DNA from: CBDFGS01 sp965247255 | Lineage (GTDB): Bacteria; Chloroflexota; Dehalococcoidia; Lucifugimonadales; CAUZJF01 | Length of the DNA: 64,000 bases | Direction: 5' to 3' | NCBI GenBank assembly: GCA_965247255.1 | Contig: CBDFGS010000012.1 | Location: 310,001-374,000, forward strand | Shown here: positions 32,789-40,981 of the stretch, piece by piece | Layout: every line of letters starts with the position of its first letter | Numbering within the stretch: position 1 is the first letter of the stretch | Made by a program: the position numbers and the translations under genes | The notes under the pieces: model-generated | The model's input: only the letters and a program-made list of their open reading frames with translations | Database searches by the model: none | What the model was told of the DNA's origin: nothing

Positions 32789-35131
32789 GTGGTAGACACC
32801 GCGATAGAACCCAACCTGACCGCACAGGCCCAGGACTCCGAGCGCGTCACGCTGAGCGTCGCCGGCATGACCTGCGCCTCCTGCGTCAGGCACATCGAGA
32901 AGGCGCTCGACGGCGTCGAGGGCGTCGAGTCGGCCTCGGTCAACCTGGCCACCGAGCGCGCCACCGTGGATTTTTCCCCCGGAGTCGCCGCCATCGGCGA
33001 CTTGCGGCACGCCATCGAGGACGTGGGCTACTCCGTGGTCGGCGTGGCATCCGACGTGTACAACGAAGCAGCCACGCCGCGCGACCTGGTCCAGCTCCGG
33101 CGCAAGTTCATATTCAGCCTCGCCGTAGCGGGCGGAATAATGGCCTCGATGGCCGTGCCGTCCCTGCGCGACGCCCTGCCGTTCCGTCTCGACGTCGCGT
33201 TCCTGGCGCTCGCTACTCCCGTGCAGTTCTGGGCGGGCTGGCAGTTCTACACGGGCGCCTGGGGCGCGGCCAAACACCGCACCACCAACATGAACACCCT
33301 CATCGCGGTGGGGACCTCCGTGGCATACTTGTACAGCGCCGCGGTCACCATCTTCCGCGGCTCCTCCCTCTTCCAGGGCCCCGAGGCCGAGACGCACTTC
33401 GGCACGTCCACAGCCATCGTCGGCCTTGTGCTTCTCGGCAGGTACCTCGAGGCCCGCGCCAAGGGACGCGCCTCCAGCGCAATACGCGCCTTGATGGACC
33501 TCCGCCCGAAGACGGCGACAGTCTTGCGTGACGGCGAAGAAGCCGAGGTTCCGTTGGAAGCGGTTGAGGCGGGAGACCTGGTACTCGTGCGGCCTGGCGA
33601 AAAGGTCCCCGTGGACGGCGAAGTGGTCGAGGGCTCGTCCTGGGTGGACGAGTCCATGCTCACCGGCGAGAGCGCCCCCGTCGAGAAGACGCCGGGCCAG
33701 AAAGTGTTTACCGCGACCCTCAACTCCACCGGCAGCTTCACCTTTCGGGCTACGCGAGTCGGCGAGGAGACGGTGCACTCCCAGATCGTGCGGCTCGTCG
33801 AGGAGGCCCAGGGCTCGAAGGCGCCCGTGCAGCGCCTCGCCGACACCATCGCCAGCTATTTCGTGCCCATCGTGATCGGCATCGCCGCGGCCGCGTTCGC
33901 AGTGTGGTACGTCTTTGGGCCTGAGCCCAGCTACGTCTACGCTACACTCACGGCGGTGGCCGTCCTGATTATCGCCTGCCCCTGCGCCATGGGACTCGCC
34001 ACCCCCACCGCGATCATGGTCGGGACGGGAAAGGGCGCCGAGTACGGGGTGCTATTCCGTAACGCTGAAGCGCTGGAGACGGCGCACAAAGTCCGGACGG
34101 TGCTGCTCGACAAGACCGGCACCCTCACCGAGGGCAAGCCCACTGTAGCCGAAATCGTCGCCTCCGGCATCGGCGAAGATGCTCTGCTGAGGCTGGCCGG
34201 CTCGGCCGAGCGGCCCTCTGAGCATCCCATCGGCCGCACCATCGTGGAGGAAGCACGACGGAGAAGCGTGACCCTCGCGAACGCGCAGGACTTCGGCTCC
34301 ATGACCGGACGCGGCGTTCAGGCAACGGTCGACGGTGCGCGCGTGGTCGTGGGCAGCCCGGCCCTGATGGAACGAGAGAGCGTCGACCTCAACGGCCTGG
34401 AAGAACCAATCGCTCGTGCATCCGAGCAAGGCGCAACGGCCGCCGTCGTAGCGGTAGACGGAGTCGCGAAGGGCGTCATCGCGGTGGCCGATGCCCCCAG
34501 GCCGGGCGCGAAGCAGGCCGTGGCCGCGCTGCGGAGCCTCGGGCTCGATGTCGTCATGGTCACCGGCGACAACCGCGCAGCCGCGGAGGCAATCGGCAAC
34601 CAGTTGGGCATCGACCGCATAGTCGCGGAAGTCCTTCCGGGCGAGAAGGCAACGCAGGTGAAAGCTTTGCAGCGCCGAGGGACTCTCGTCGCCATGGTCG
34701 GGGACGGGATTAACGACGCACCCGCACTAGCCCAGGCCGACGTCGGGATGGCCATCGGCGCTGGAGCCGACGTCGCGATGGAGGCCGCCGACGTAACGCT
34801 TCTCAGCAGCGACCTCCGGTCCGTGGCGGCCGCCATCGCGCTGAGCAAGGCCACCATGCGGACCATACGGCAGAACCTGTTCTGGGCCTTCGCCTACAAC
34901 GTGGCCCTGATCCCCATTGCGGCCGGGGTTCTGTACCCCTTGTTCGCCGGGACAGGCGTCCCGGCGGCGTTGTCGCCGGTCCTCGGCGAATACGGCTTCC
35001 TGAACCCCGTCCTGGCGGCAGCGGCCATGGCCGTCAGCTCAGTGACCGTCATCACGAACTCGCTGCGCCTGAAGACGGCGCGGCTGAACGGAACAGAAAC
35101 GGCCCATGCCGGTGGGGGTCTCAGGTCCTGA
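32789..35131 (+). CDS. copA: P1B-type copper-transporting ATPase
   Basis: The likely start is the GTG at 32789, 2 nt after csoR, giving 780 residues; the frame is open further upstream, but that part lies over csoR. One HMA domain carries MTCASC (C29, C32). Then come TGESAPVEK, the membrane metal site CPCAMG (about residue 397), the phosphorylation loop DKTGTLTEGKP (about residue 440), SEHP and MVGDGINDAPAL. CPC with these features indicates Cu(I) export across the plasma membrane. It is co-transcribed with csoR and probably induced by copper. Confidence 0.94.
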   Translation: MVDTAIEPNLTAQAQDSERVTLSVAGMTCASCVRHIEKALDGVEGVESASVNLATERATVDFSPGVAAIGDLRHAIEDVGYSVVGVASDVYNEAATPRDLVQLRRKFIFSLAVAGGIMASMAVPSLRDALPFRLDVAFLALATPVQFWAGWQFYTGAWGAAKHRTTNMNTLIAVGTSVAYLYSAAVTIFRGSSLFQGPEAETHFGTSTAIVGLVLLGRYLEARAKGRASSAIRALMDLRPKTATVLRDGEEAEVPLEAVEAGDLVLVRPGEKVPVDGEVVEGSSWVDESMLTGESAPVEKTPGQKVFTATLNSTGSFTFRATRVGEETVHSQIVRLVEEAQGSKAPVQRLADTIASYFVPIVIGIAAAAFAVWYVFGPEPSYVYATLTAVAVLIIACPCAMGLATPTAIMVGTGKGAEYGVLFRNAEALETAHKVRTVLLDKTGTLTEGKPTVAEIVASGIGEDALLRLAGSAERPSEHPIGRTIVEEARRRSVTLANAQDFGSMTGRGVQATVDGARVVVGSPALMERESVDLNGLEEPIARASEQGATAAVVAVDGVAKGVIAVADAPRPGAKQAVAALRSLGLDVVMVTGDNRAAAEAIGNQLGIDRIVAEVLPGEKATQVKALQRRGTLVAMVGDGINDAPALAQADVGMAIGAGADVAMEAADVTLLSSDLRSVAAAIALSKATMRTIRQNLFWAFAYNVALIPIAAGVLYPLFAGTGVPAALSPVLGEYGFLNPVLAAAAMAVSSVTVITNSLRLKTARLNGTETAHAGGGLRS

Positions 35132-35174
35132 ATTCTGAAAAAGATAAATAGCGCAGGCCACACGACTCCCACAT

Positions 35175-35205
35175 GTCATGCTGAGGAGTCCGCGGCGAAG
35201 CATCT
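35175..35205. repeat. Degenerate copy of the gtcattc...gaagaatct repeat
   Basis: The sequence gtcatgctgaggagtccgcg followed by gcgaagcatct matches the repeat family of 18396-18661 with several changes. Downstream, at about 35288-35314, cggcctgagcttgtcgaagg is a second kind of common dispersed repeat. Both lie between copA and the YHS gene. Confidence 0.5.
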
Positions 35206-35356
35206 GGGGAGGGCCCGGTGGCTTTGGTGCGACAGGCCCGTTCTGGCCCGAGACGAAGAGCTCAGCACCCAGCGCGAAAGCAAACATATCCGTTCGGCCT
35301 GAGCTTGTCGAAGGCCCGCTTTAGCCACGGCTCGAGGCGCATAAGGAGAACGAATC

Positions 35357-35560
35357 ATGCGGATACCACTGCTCAAACGGCGCGGGCCCACCGCTACCGA
35401 CCCCGTGTGCCATATGGACGTGCCGGTGGACAACCCGCCCGGCGGGACCCTGGAGCACAACGGCGTCACCTACTACTTCTGCGGACCCGGTTGCAACCGC
35501 GCGTTCGAGAAGGAGCCAGACGCCTATCTCTCCGGCGACAAGAGCATCGAAATGTCGTAG
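35357..35560 (+). CDS. Small YHS-domain protein
   Basis: The 67-residue protein consists almost entirely of a YHS domain: DPVCHMDVPVDNPPGG, then EHNGVTYYFCGPGCNRAFEKEPDAYL. C18, C52 and C56 could bind a metal ion. YHS domains accompany copper ATPases, fused or separate, and are thought to bind or deliver copper. An AAGGAG site precedes the ATG. It lies 225 bp after copA, so it may be co-transcribed or have its own promoter. Confidence 0.85.
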   Translation: MRIPLLKRRGPTATDPVCHMDVPVDNPPGGTLEHNGVTYYFCGPGCNRAFEKEPDAYLSGDKSIEMS

Positions 35561-35563
35561 CCG

Positions 35564-35593
35564 TTGACACCCGCCCGAGTGGGCGGGCACAAT
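35564..35593 (+). promoter_or_regulatory. Promoter with a palindromic spacer before the NHL lipoprotein
   Basis: TTGACA (35564-35569) and CACAAT (35588-35593) are 18 bp apart. The spacer is itself a perfect inverted repeat CCCGCCC-GAGT-GGGCGGG. The palindrome could be an operator, or the stem of a terminator for the YHS gene, though no T-run follows. Confidence 0.55.
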
Positions 35594-35609
35594 GACTACA
35601 TAACCACCA

Positions 35610-36932
35610 ATGCTCCCTCAGCTCGGCCTCCTCACTGGCCCCCGTGTACTCCGCTCCGTTTCCGCGGCTCTGGCTGCGATGGCTCTCCTTGTGGCACTCG
35701 TTGCCTGCGGCGGCTCTGACCCCTCAGTCGACCTCGGAGAGAGCGCTGTATCGACCCGGGGTCCCACAGCCGGACCAACTGCTGACGCCCTCGGGAGCGA
35801 GACAGCCCCCGGCACGACACTCACGCAGACGCTCCGAGACTCCGTTACTACCTACGCCGGGACCGGCTCCCCTCGCTACGCTGGCGATGGTGGGCCCGCG
35901 TCGGAGGCGGGGATGTTCGCGCCCCAAGGCCTAACCGTAGATGGGGATGGCAACCTATTCCTATCCACCGACAAGCGTGTCCGGAGAGTCGAAGCTGCAA
36001 CCGGGATCATAACCACCGTGGCGGGCAGCGGGAGCTCCCTCCATATCCAGGACGGCGGCCCCGCTCTTGAGGCCAGCCTGCGTGACCCGCGAGGCATCGC
36101 CGTAGACGGCGAAGGGAACCTGTACATCGCTGACCATGGGAACGGTCGCGTTCGGCGAGTCGACGCCGCAACCGGCATCATTAGCACGGCTGCCGGCGGC
36201 GCGGTGCCCCAGGCTGCCCTCGTTCCGGACATCGGGGATGGTGGCCCGGCGGACCACGCCTTCCTCAACGAGCCAATCGATGTGGCCGTGGGACCGCAAG
36301 GCAACCTGTACATCGTCTCCAACCACCGCATCCGAAAGATCGAATTCGCTTCCGGCGTCATCTCGACCGTAGCCGGCAACGGACACCGCAACCTGACGGG
36401 CGACGGCGGACCCGCCGCAGAAGCGACAATCGCCGAACCCGAGGGAGTGACCATCGACGGGAACGGCAACATCTACATCGCCGACACGGGCAACCATCGA
36501 GTCCGCAAGGTGGACGCCGCCACCGGACTGATGAGCACTCTCGCGGGCGTCGGCGTGTTCCAGGACCGCTCGGGCGGGAACATCATCGTCGATTACCGGC
36601 GCGAGGGTACCGGGGCCGGATACGAAGGGGATGGTGGCCCGGCGGTGAACGCCAAGCTAAGGCTACCCACCGGCGTGGCCGCAGACGCAGAGGGGAATCT
36701 GTACATCCTCGACGCCAGCATTCGCGTGCGCAAGGTCGATGCAGCCACTGGAGTGATTAGTACCTACTTTGGCGTTGAGACCAGAACTACAACCGGCGAG
36801 CAGGGCAAGCTGGGCGTCCACACGGGCTCGATAGGTCAGATCATAAGTATTGCTATCAACGACCGAGGAGATGTCTTCCTCGCCGACACGATAAAGAACC
36901 TCGTTCATCTAGTTGCTTCCCGAACTCCTTAG
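35610..36932 (+). CDS. NHL-repeat lipoprotein, paralogue of 1334-2668
   Basis: The 440-residue protein has a signal segment ending in a lipobox (VALVAC, Cys about residue 33) and a Ser/Thr-rich linker. Its NHL-type propeller has five DGGPA units, each followed by GNLYI or GNIYI and RVRKVDAATG-type strands. It shares repeat order, linker style and an insertion before the last unit with the protein at 1334-2668, so the two are paralogues. It is probably surface anchored; function is unknown. The predicted transcript leader is only about 10 nt. Confidence 0.85.
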   Translation: MLPQLGLLTGPRVLRSVSAALAAMALLVALVACGGSDPSVDLGESAVSTRGPTAGPTADALGSETAPGTTLTQTLRDSVTTYAGTGSPRYAGDGGPASEAGMFAPQGLTVDGDGNLFLSTDKRVRRVEAATGIITTVAGSGSSLHIQDGGPALEASLRDPRGIAVDGEGNLYIADHGNGRVRRVDAATGIISTAAGGAVPQAALVPDIGDGGPADHAFLNEPIDVAVGPQGNLYIVSNHRIRKIEFASGVISTVAGNGHRNLTGDGGPAAEATIAEPEGVTIDGNGNIYIADTGNHRVRKVDAATGLMSTLAGVGVFQDRSGGNIIVDYRREGTGAGYEGDGGPAVNAKLRLPTGVAADAEGNLYILDASIRVRKVDAATGVISTYFGVETRTTTGEQGKLGVHTGSIGQIISIAINDRGDVFLADTIKNLVHLVASRTP

Positions 36933-36964
36933 TACCGTAGGCTGCGGCGTCACGTTCGCCATTC

Positions 36965-36994
36965 TCGACAGGCGCCGAGTACCCAAGATAGAAT
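36965..36994 (+). promoter_or_regulatory. Promoter of the TusA/ferritin-like operon
   Basis: TCGACA (36965-36970) and TAGAAT (36989-36994) are 18 bp apart, in the gap of 89 bp before the first gene of the operon. Transcription should begin near 37001. Confidence 0.5.
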
Positions 36995-37021
36995 TGTCGG
37001 GTTGCGCCTTAGCGTCACAGA

Positions 37022-38353
37022 ATGCACTCAGCTAAGCGATCCTCAGGAGACGCGGTGGGCCAAGAATCGGCCAACGCGGATGACACCCTTGCCGTAGTTG
37101 GTATCACGCCCGACGCTACCGTCGACGTCGGTCCGGCTTCCGATGGCGCCGGGCCGTCGCTGCTGCTGGTCCGCAACGCGCTTGCGCGGCTGCAGCAGGG
37201 CCAGGTGCTGGAGGTCCGCGCCTCCGAAGCTGACGGCGCCGAAGACCTGGAGGCGTGGTGCCGCCTCACGCAAAACGAGCTAATAGCGCGCCTCGACGCC
37301 GGCGGCCACTCACGCTTCCTCGTACGCAAGGGACCGAAAGCGGCGAAGTGGGACTCGCCTGACTGGGGAGTGCGGCTACCGCAACGCCCGGGCGGCGCCG
37401 TCGACATGCGCGACTGGTTCGTGGGGCGCGCCGGCGAGGTGCCCGAAGAGGCCCCGACATACTATGGCTTCGTGCCTCGTGGCGCGGTGGCCGAGCCAGG
37501 CATGCCCGAGTTCCCTTACGTGCTTAACCGGAAGGACGAGGTCTGGGCCGAGAACATCGCCGACCTCTACGAGCAAGCCACCTCCCAGCAGTGGAACGCC
37601 ACCACGGACATCCCGTGGGCCAAGCTTGAGGCCCTCCCAGAGGAGACCGAGCGCGCCGTCTGTCAGGTTATGACCTTCCTGGCCGAGAACGAGTACGCCG
37701 CGATGTACATCCCCGCCAAGTTCCTCCCGCGCATCAACGCGCAATACACCGAGGTCGTGCTCTTCCTGGGTACTATGATCAACGACGAGGCCCGCCACAT
37801 CGAGGCCTTTACCAAGCGGGCCATGGCCAACGGCGGCGGCCTCCAGTACGCTACCTCGCTCACCGAGTGGTCGCTGCAGAGCCTGCTCGTTCAGGAGGAC
37901 TACTTCAGCTCCAGCTTCCTACTGCACGTCCTCGGTGAGGGGACCTTCCTCGACCTGCTGGCGTTCCTCGAGCGGCACGCCCCCGATCCTGTCACCGCGG
38001 AGATCGTGCGCCGCGCCCGCAACGACGAGGGACGCCACGTCGGGTACGGCGTCGCCCACGTTCGACACCAGCTCAAACGCTCCCCCGACAAGGTCGACGT
38101 GCTCGTGGATGCGGCGGAGGCTCGCGCGGCCGTTCTGCAAGCCACCACCGGCGCCAACCCGGTGCTGATGGAGGCGCTGGCCGTCCTTGCCGGAGGCGGC
38201 TCGACACCGGAGCAGGTGGGCCGCGGCTTCGACTCCGTGCGCGATCTATACCGGACGATGGACGAGAACCGGGTCCGGCGGATGCTTCAGATCGGCCTCG
38301 ATGAGGCCACCGCCAAACAGGTCTCGGAGCTTCACACACCCAACTTCATGTGA
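37022..38353 (+). CDS. Fusion of cysteine-less TusA-like domain and diiron ferritin-like domain
   Basis: The 443-residue protein has two parts. Residues 33-104 align with TusA/SirA sulfur carriers (LLLVRNALARLQQGQVLEVRA, EDLEAWCRLTQNELIA, FLVRKG), but the catalytic Cys-Pro pair is replaced by A43-G44. From about residue 165 a ferritin-like helical domain holds all six diiron ligands: E222 or E224 in FLAENEYAA, E256 and H259 in DEARH, E306 in LGEGTF, E336 and H339 in DEGRH. An oxygenase or oxidase role is more likely than iron storage. A GTG at 37055 with AGGAG upstream is a good alternative start. It leads a three-gene operon; function is unknown. Confidence 0.82.
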   Translation: MHSAKRSSGDAVGQESANADDTLAVVGITPDATVDVGPASDGAGPSLLLVRNALARLQQGQVLEVRASEADGAEDLEAWCRLTQNELIARLDAGGHSRFLVRKGPKAAKWDSPDWGVRLPQRPGGAVDMRDWFVGRAGEVPEEAPTYYGFVPRGAVAEPGMPEFPYVLNRKDEVWAENIADLYEQATSQQWNATTDIPWAKLEALPEETERAVCQVMTFLAENEYAAMYIPAKFLPRINAQYTEVVLFLGTMINDEARHIEAFTKRAMANGGGLQYATSLTEWSLQSLLVQEDYFSSSFLLHVLGEGTFLDLLAFLERHAPDPVTAEIVRRARNDEGRHVGYGVAHVRHQLKRSPDKVDVLVDAAEARAAVLQATTGANPVLMEALAVLAGGGSTPEQVGRGFDSVRDLYRTMDENRVRRMLQIGLDEATAKQVSELHTPNFM

Positions 38354-38371
38354 CCAAACAGGTAGGCTACG

Positions 38372-39520
38372 ATGTCGGCTCCGGCTCCGCAGACGTCCGA
38401 AGTGCAAGCCAGCGCCCGGGAGCTCTCAGACGCGGTCCTGCGGCCCGGTGCGAAGGAGATCGACCGGGAGCGTCGCTTCCCGTCGGAGAACTTCGACGCC
38501 CTGGCGAGCGCGGGCCTGCTCGGCATCCTAGTTCCCCGGGACTACGGCGGCCTGGGCGGCTCATTGACCGAGTTCGCGCTCGTGGCCGAGGAGCTTGGCC
38601 GGGGCTGTGCATCCACGGCCATGTGCTTTCTCATGCACGGCTGCGGATGCGCGCTCATCGCTTCCAGGGCAACCCCTGAGCAAGGCGACCGCTGGCTCCG
38701 GCCGGGCGCCACCGGCGAGGCAATCGCAACGCTGGCCTTCAGCGAGCGCGGCACCGGTGCACACTTCTACCAGCCTGAGATCAAGGCCGAGAGACGCGAT
38801 GGAGCCTTCGTCGTCTCGGGTCGCAAGACCTTCGTCACCAGCGGCGGGCACGCGCACATCTACCCCGTCCTCACCAACGGCTCCGGCGACGACGGCCTCG
38901 ACGTCCTGGTCGTTACGGGCGACATGCCCGGGATCAGTTTCCAGGGCGCCTGGGAAGGCATCGGCATGGCGGGCAACTCCAGCGTCGCGATGGCCCTCGA
39001 CAACGTCGCCGTGCCCCAGCCGAACCTCCTCGGGGCCGAAGGCGAGGGCCAGTCTCTGGTGTTCGACGTCGTCGCACCCACGTTCCTGATAGGCCTTGCC
39101 GCGGTCAATGTCGGCATCGCACAGGCCGCGCTCGACACGACAGCGGACCACGCACGCTCGCGCAAATACCCCGACGGGCAGACCCTCGCCGAGGTGCCGG
39201 CCGTCCAGACGTACCTGGCGGACATGGGCATCGCCACGCAGGGGGCCCGCCAGCTTCTGAAGGAGGCCGCTCGAGCCGCCGACGCCGGCGAGGAAGCCGC
39301 TTTGGCCCTCGTGATGCAGGCAAAGGTCAAGGCCACCGAGTCCGCCCAGGACGTCACGGCCAAGGCGATGCAGGTGGGAGGAGGACTCGCGTACAGCCGG
39401 CGCCTCCCCCTCGAGCGACACTGGCGAGACGCGCGGGCCGGCTCCGTCATGGCGCCGACCAACGATGTCCTGAAGGACTGGCTCGGCAAGATACACACCG
39501 GCCTCCCGCTGTTTGAGTAA
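38372..39520 (+). CDS. Acyl-CoA dehydrogenase-fold flavoprotein, atypical active site
   Basis: The 382-residue protein has the acyl-CoA dehydrogenase layout: FDALASAGLLGILVPRDYGGLGGSLTEFALVAEELGRG, AFSERGTGAH, GRKTFVTSGGHAH and the C-terminal four-helix region. The usual YEGT-like motif bearing the catalytic Glu reads AGSVMAPTNDVLKDWLG, with no Glu. Members with such changes act as flavin monooxygenases or on non-CoA substrates. It begins 18 bp after the TusA/ferritin-like gene and is followed after 4 bp by a PhnD-like gene, so the three form an operon. Confidence 0.87.
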   Translation: MSAPAPQTSEVQASARELSDAVLRPGAKEIDRERRFPSENFDALASAGLLGILVPRDYGGLGGSLTEFALVAEELGRGCASTAMCFLMHGCGCALIASRATPEQGDRWLRPGATGEAIATLAFSERGTGAHFYQPEIKAERRDGAFVVSGRKTFVTSGGHAHIYPVLTNGSGDDGLDVLVVTGDMPGISFQGAWEGIGMAGNSSVAMALDNVAVPQPNLLGAEGEGQSLVFDVVAPTFLIGLAAVNVGIAQAALDTTADHARSRKYPDGQTLAEVPAVQTYLADMGIATQGARQLLKEAARAADAGEEAALALVMQAKVKATESAQDVTAKAMQVGGGLAYSRRLPLERHWRDARAGSVMAPTNDVLKDWLGKIHTGLPLFE

Positions 39521-39524
39521 GAAG

Positions 39525-40325
39525 ATGTCCGACCAGGTCGTTCGAGTCGGCGCGGTCGCCTACGACCCCAAGGTCGTAACCATCTGGGAGGGGTTTCGCG
39601 ACTACTTCAGAGAGGCCGGCGTCCCGACCGACTACGTGCTCTTCTCCAATTACGACTCGCAAGTCGATGCGCTGTTGGCGCGAAATATCGACGTGGCGTG
39701 GAACACCAACGTAGCCTACGTGCGGTGCGAGTCGAATTCGCCCGGTTGCCTGCTGCTGGGCACCCGGAACACGGACCTGGAGTTCACCACGCGGATAGTC
39801 GCCCCCAGGGGGAACGGAATCTCGGAATTGGCCGACCTGAAGGGCAGGCGCCTAGCCCTCGGCAGCTCGGACTCCGCCCAGGCCTCTATCCTCCCCCGGT
39901 TCTGGCTGAGCGAGGCAGGACTCCGTCCGGACGACGTCGATATCGTGAATTTCGACCTGGACGCCGGTAAGCACGGCGACACCGGGACCAGTGAGCTGGA
40001 GGTCCTGCGCGCCCTGCACGAGGGCGCGGTCGATGCCGGAGCCATCGGCCACGCCACCTGGATCGCCCAGCTTGAGCAAGGCCGCGTCAACACGGCGCTG
40101 CTAGAGTCGGTCTGGACCTCCCCGTCCTACAGCCACTGCAACTTCACGGCCCTGCCCGACTTCGATCCGGAGCTGGCAGCCCGATGGACAGACGCCCTCC
40201 TGCGCATGGACTACAACCACCCCAGATGGCGCCGCCTCATGGACCTGGAGGGCCTAACGTCCTGGGAGCGCGGCTCCAGGAACGGCTACGAGGCACTCAC
40301 GGCAGCCCTCTCCCACGACGACTGA
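39525..40325 (+). CDS. PhnD-like substrate-binding protein without signal peptide
   Basis: The ATG at 39525 follows the previous stop by 4 bp; a TTG start 12 nt earlier would overlap it. The 266-residue protein has the fold pattern of phosphate/phosphonate-type periplasmic binding proteins: VRVGAVAYDPKVVTIWEGF, DVAWNTNVAYVR, ISELADLKGRRLALGSSDSAQASILPRFWL and VDAGAIGHATW. It has no signal peptide or lipobox, and no ABC permease or ATPase is nearby. It is probably cytoplasmic, as an enzyme or ligand carrier like MqnA/MqnD, and works with the two genes before it. Confidence 0.85.
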   Translation: MSDQVVRVGAVAYDPKVVTIWEGFRDYFREAGVPTDYVLFSNYDSQVDALLARNIDVAWNTNVAYVRCESNSPGCLLLGTRNTDLEFTTRIVAPRGNGISELADLKGRRLALGSSDSAQASILPRFWLSEAGLRPDDVDIVNFDLDAGKHGDTGTSELEVLRALHEGAVDAGAIGHATWIAQLEQGRVNTALLESVWTSPSYSHCNFTALPDFDPELAARWTDALLRMDYNHPRWRRLMDLEGLTSWERGSRNGYEALTAALSHDD

Positions 40326-40352
40326 TCCACCGCAGGATACTGGGCGTTTCGT

Positions 40353-40378
40353 GTCATTCCGAGCGCAGCGAGGAATCT
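40353..40378. repeat. Single copy of the gtcattc...gaggaatct repeat
   Basis: A hairpin-forming copy (attcc...ggaat arms) between the PhnD-like gene and the YCII gene. It is followed by ctaagggccgcgg, which also follows the copy at 42287-42313. Confidence 0.7.
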
Positions 40379-40553
40379 AAGGGCCGCGGTGGCAAAGCAA
40401 CGTTGCCCAACGACCGGCTGGCCCTCTTGGCCTCCCGGGATCGTCAGCAAATACTGTAACCGAGTTGCTCGAAGTGTCGATTTTGCGGAGCGCCGTTCGT
40501 CGTAATAGTAGGCGGCCACGTGCGCCGGAACAATCCACAGTTAGGAGGTAGTC

Positions 40554-40916
40554 ATGGAGTACTTGTTGGCGATGTACGGAGAAGAGAAGGCCGAGGAGCA
40601 GGTAAGGGCTGCGCCGGAGCAGATGGAAGCGTTGATGAGTGAGTGGTTCCAGTACGACGATCAGATTCGGAAGGCGGTAAAGGTCATCAGCGCCAATGCC
40701 CTGCAACCGACGTCGATGGCCACGACCGTTCGGAGCAATGGGAGTCAAACGATCACGTCCGACGGCCCGTTCGCCGAGACCAAGGAGCAGATGAGCGGAT
40801 ATTACCTGATCGATGCGAAGGACCTGGACGAGGCCCTCGAGTGGGCGGAGAAGATGCCGTTCGTCCCGAGCGGTGGTGCGGTAGAGGTCCGGCCTATCGC
40901 AGCGGTCGAACGGTAG
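40554..40916 (+). CDS. YCII-related (DGPF) protein, partner of ECF42 sigma factor
   Basis: The 120-residue protein has the YCII/DGPF fold with MEYLLAMYGEE at the start, the signature SDGPFAETKEQMSGYYLIDAKDLDEALEWAEKMP and a final VEVRPI strand. Such genes sit directly before ECF42 sigma factors in many genomes and are often controlled by them. Their biochemical role is unknown; weak hydrolase or dioxygenase-like activity is only suspected. A strong AGGAGG site precedes the ATG. The sigma factor follows 65 bp downstream after a long hairpin. Confidence 0.92.
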   Translation: MEYLLAMYGEEKAEEQVRAAPEQMEALMSEWFQYDDQIRKAVKVISANALQPTSMATTVRSNGSQTITSDGPFAETKEQMSGYYLIDAKDLDEALEWAEKMPFVPSGGAVEVRPIAAVER

Positions 40917-40928
40917 GCACGTATGCAC

Positions 40929-40970
40929 GAGCCTTTCCGAGGCTGGCTGCCCCGGGCCTCGGAAAGGCTC
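40929..40970 (+). promoter_or_regulatory. Perfect 15-bp stem-loop between YCII gene and sigma factor
   Basis: The arms gagcctttccgaggc (40929-40943) and gcctcggaaaggctc (40956-40970) are perfectly complementary, with a 12-nt loop. Only two T residues follow, so it is not a textbook terminator. It ends 11 nt before the sigma factor ATG, which has no ribosome site of its own. It probably sets the ratio of the two products by attenuation, RNA stability or a translation block. Confidence 0.75.
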
Positions 40971-40981
40971 TTCAGCCGGCC

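Noticed and set aside
40643..40981. Long upstream extension of the sigma factor frame
   Set aside because: It overlaps the YCII gene in another frame and crosses the hairpin; ATG 40982 begins the conserved sigma-2 region.
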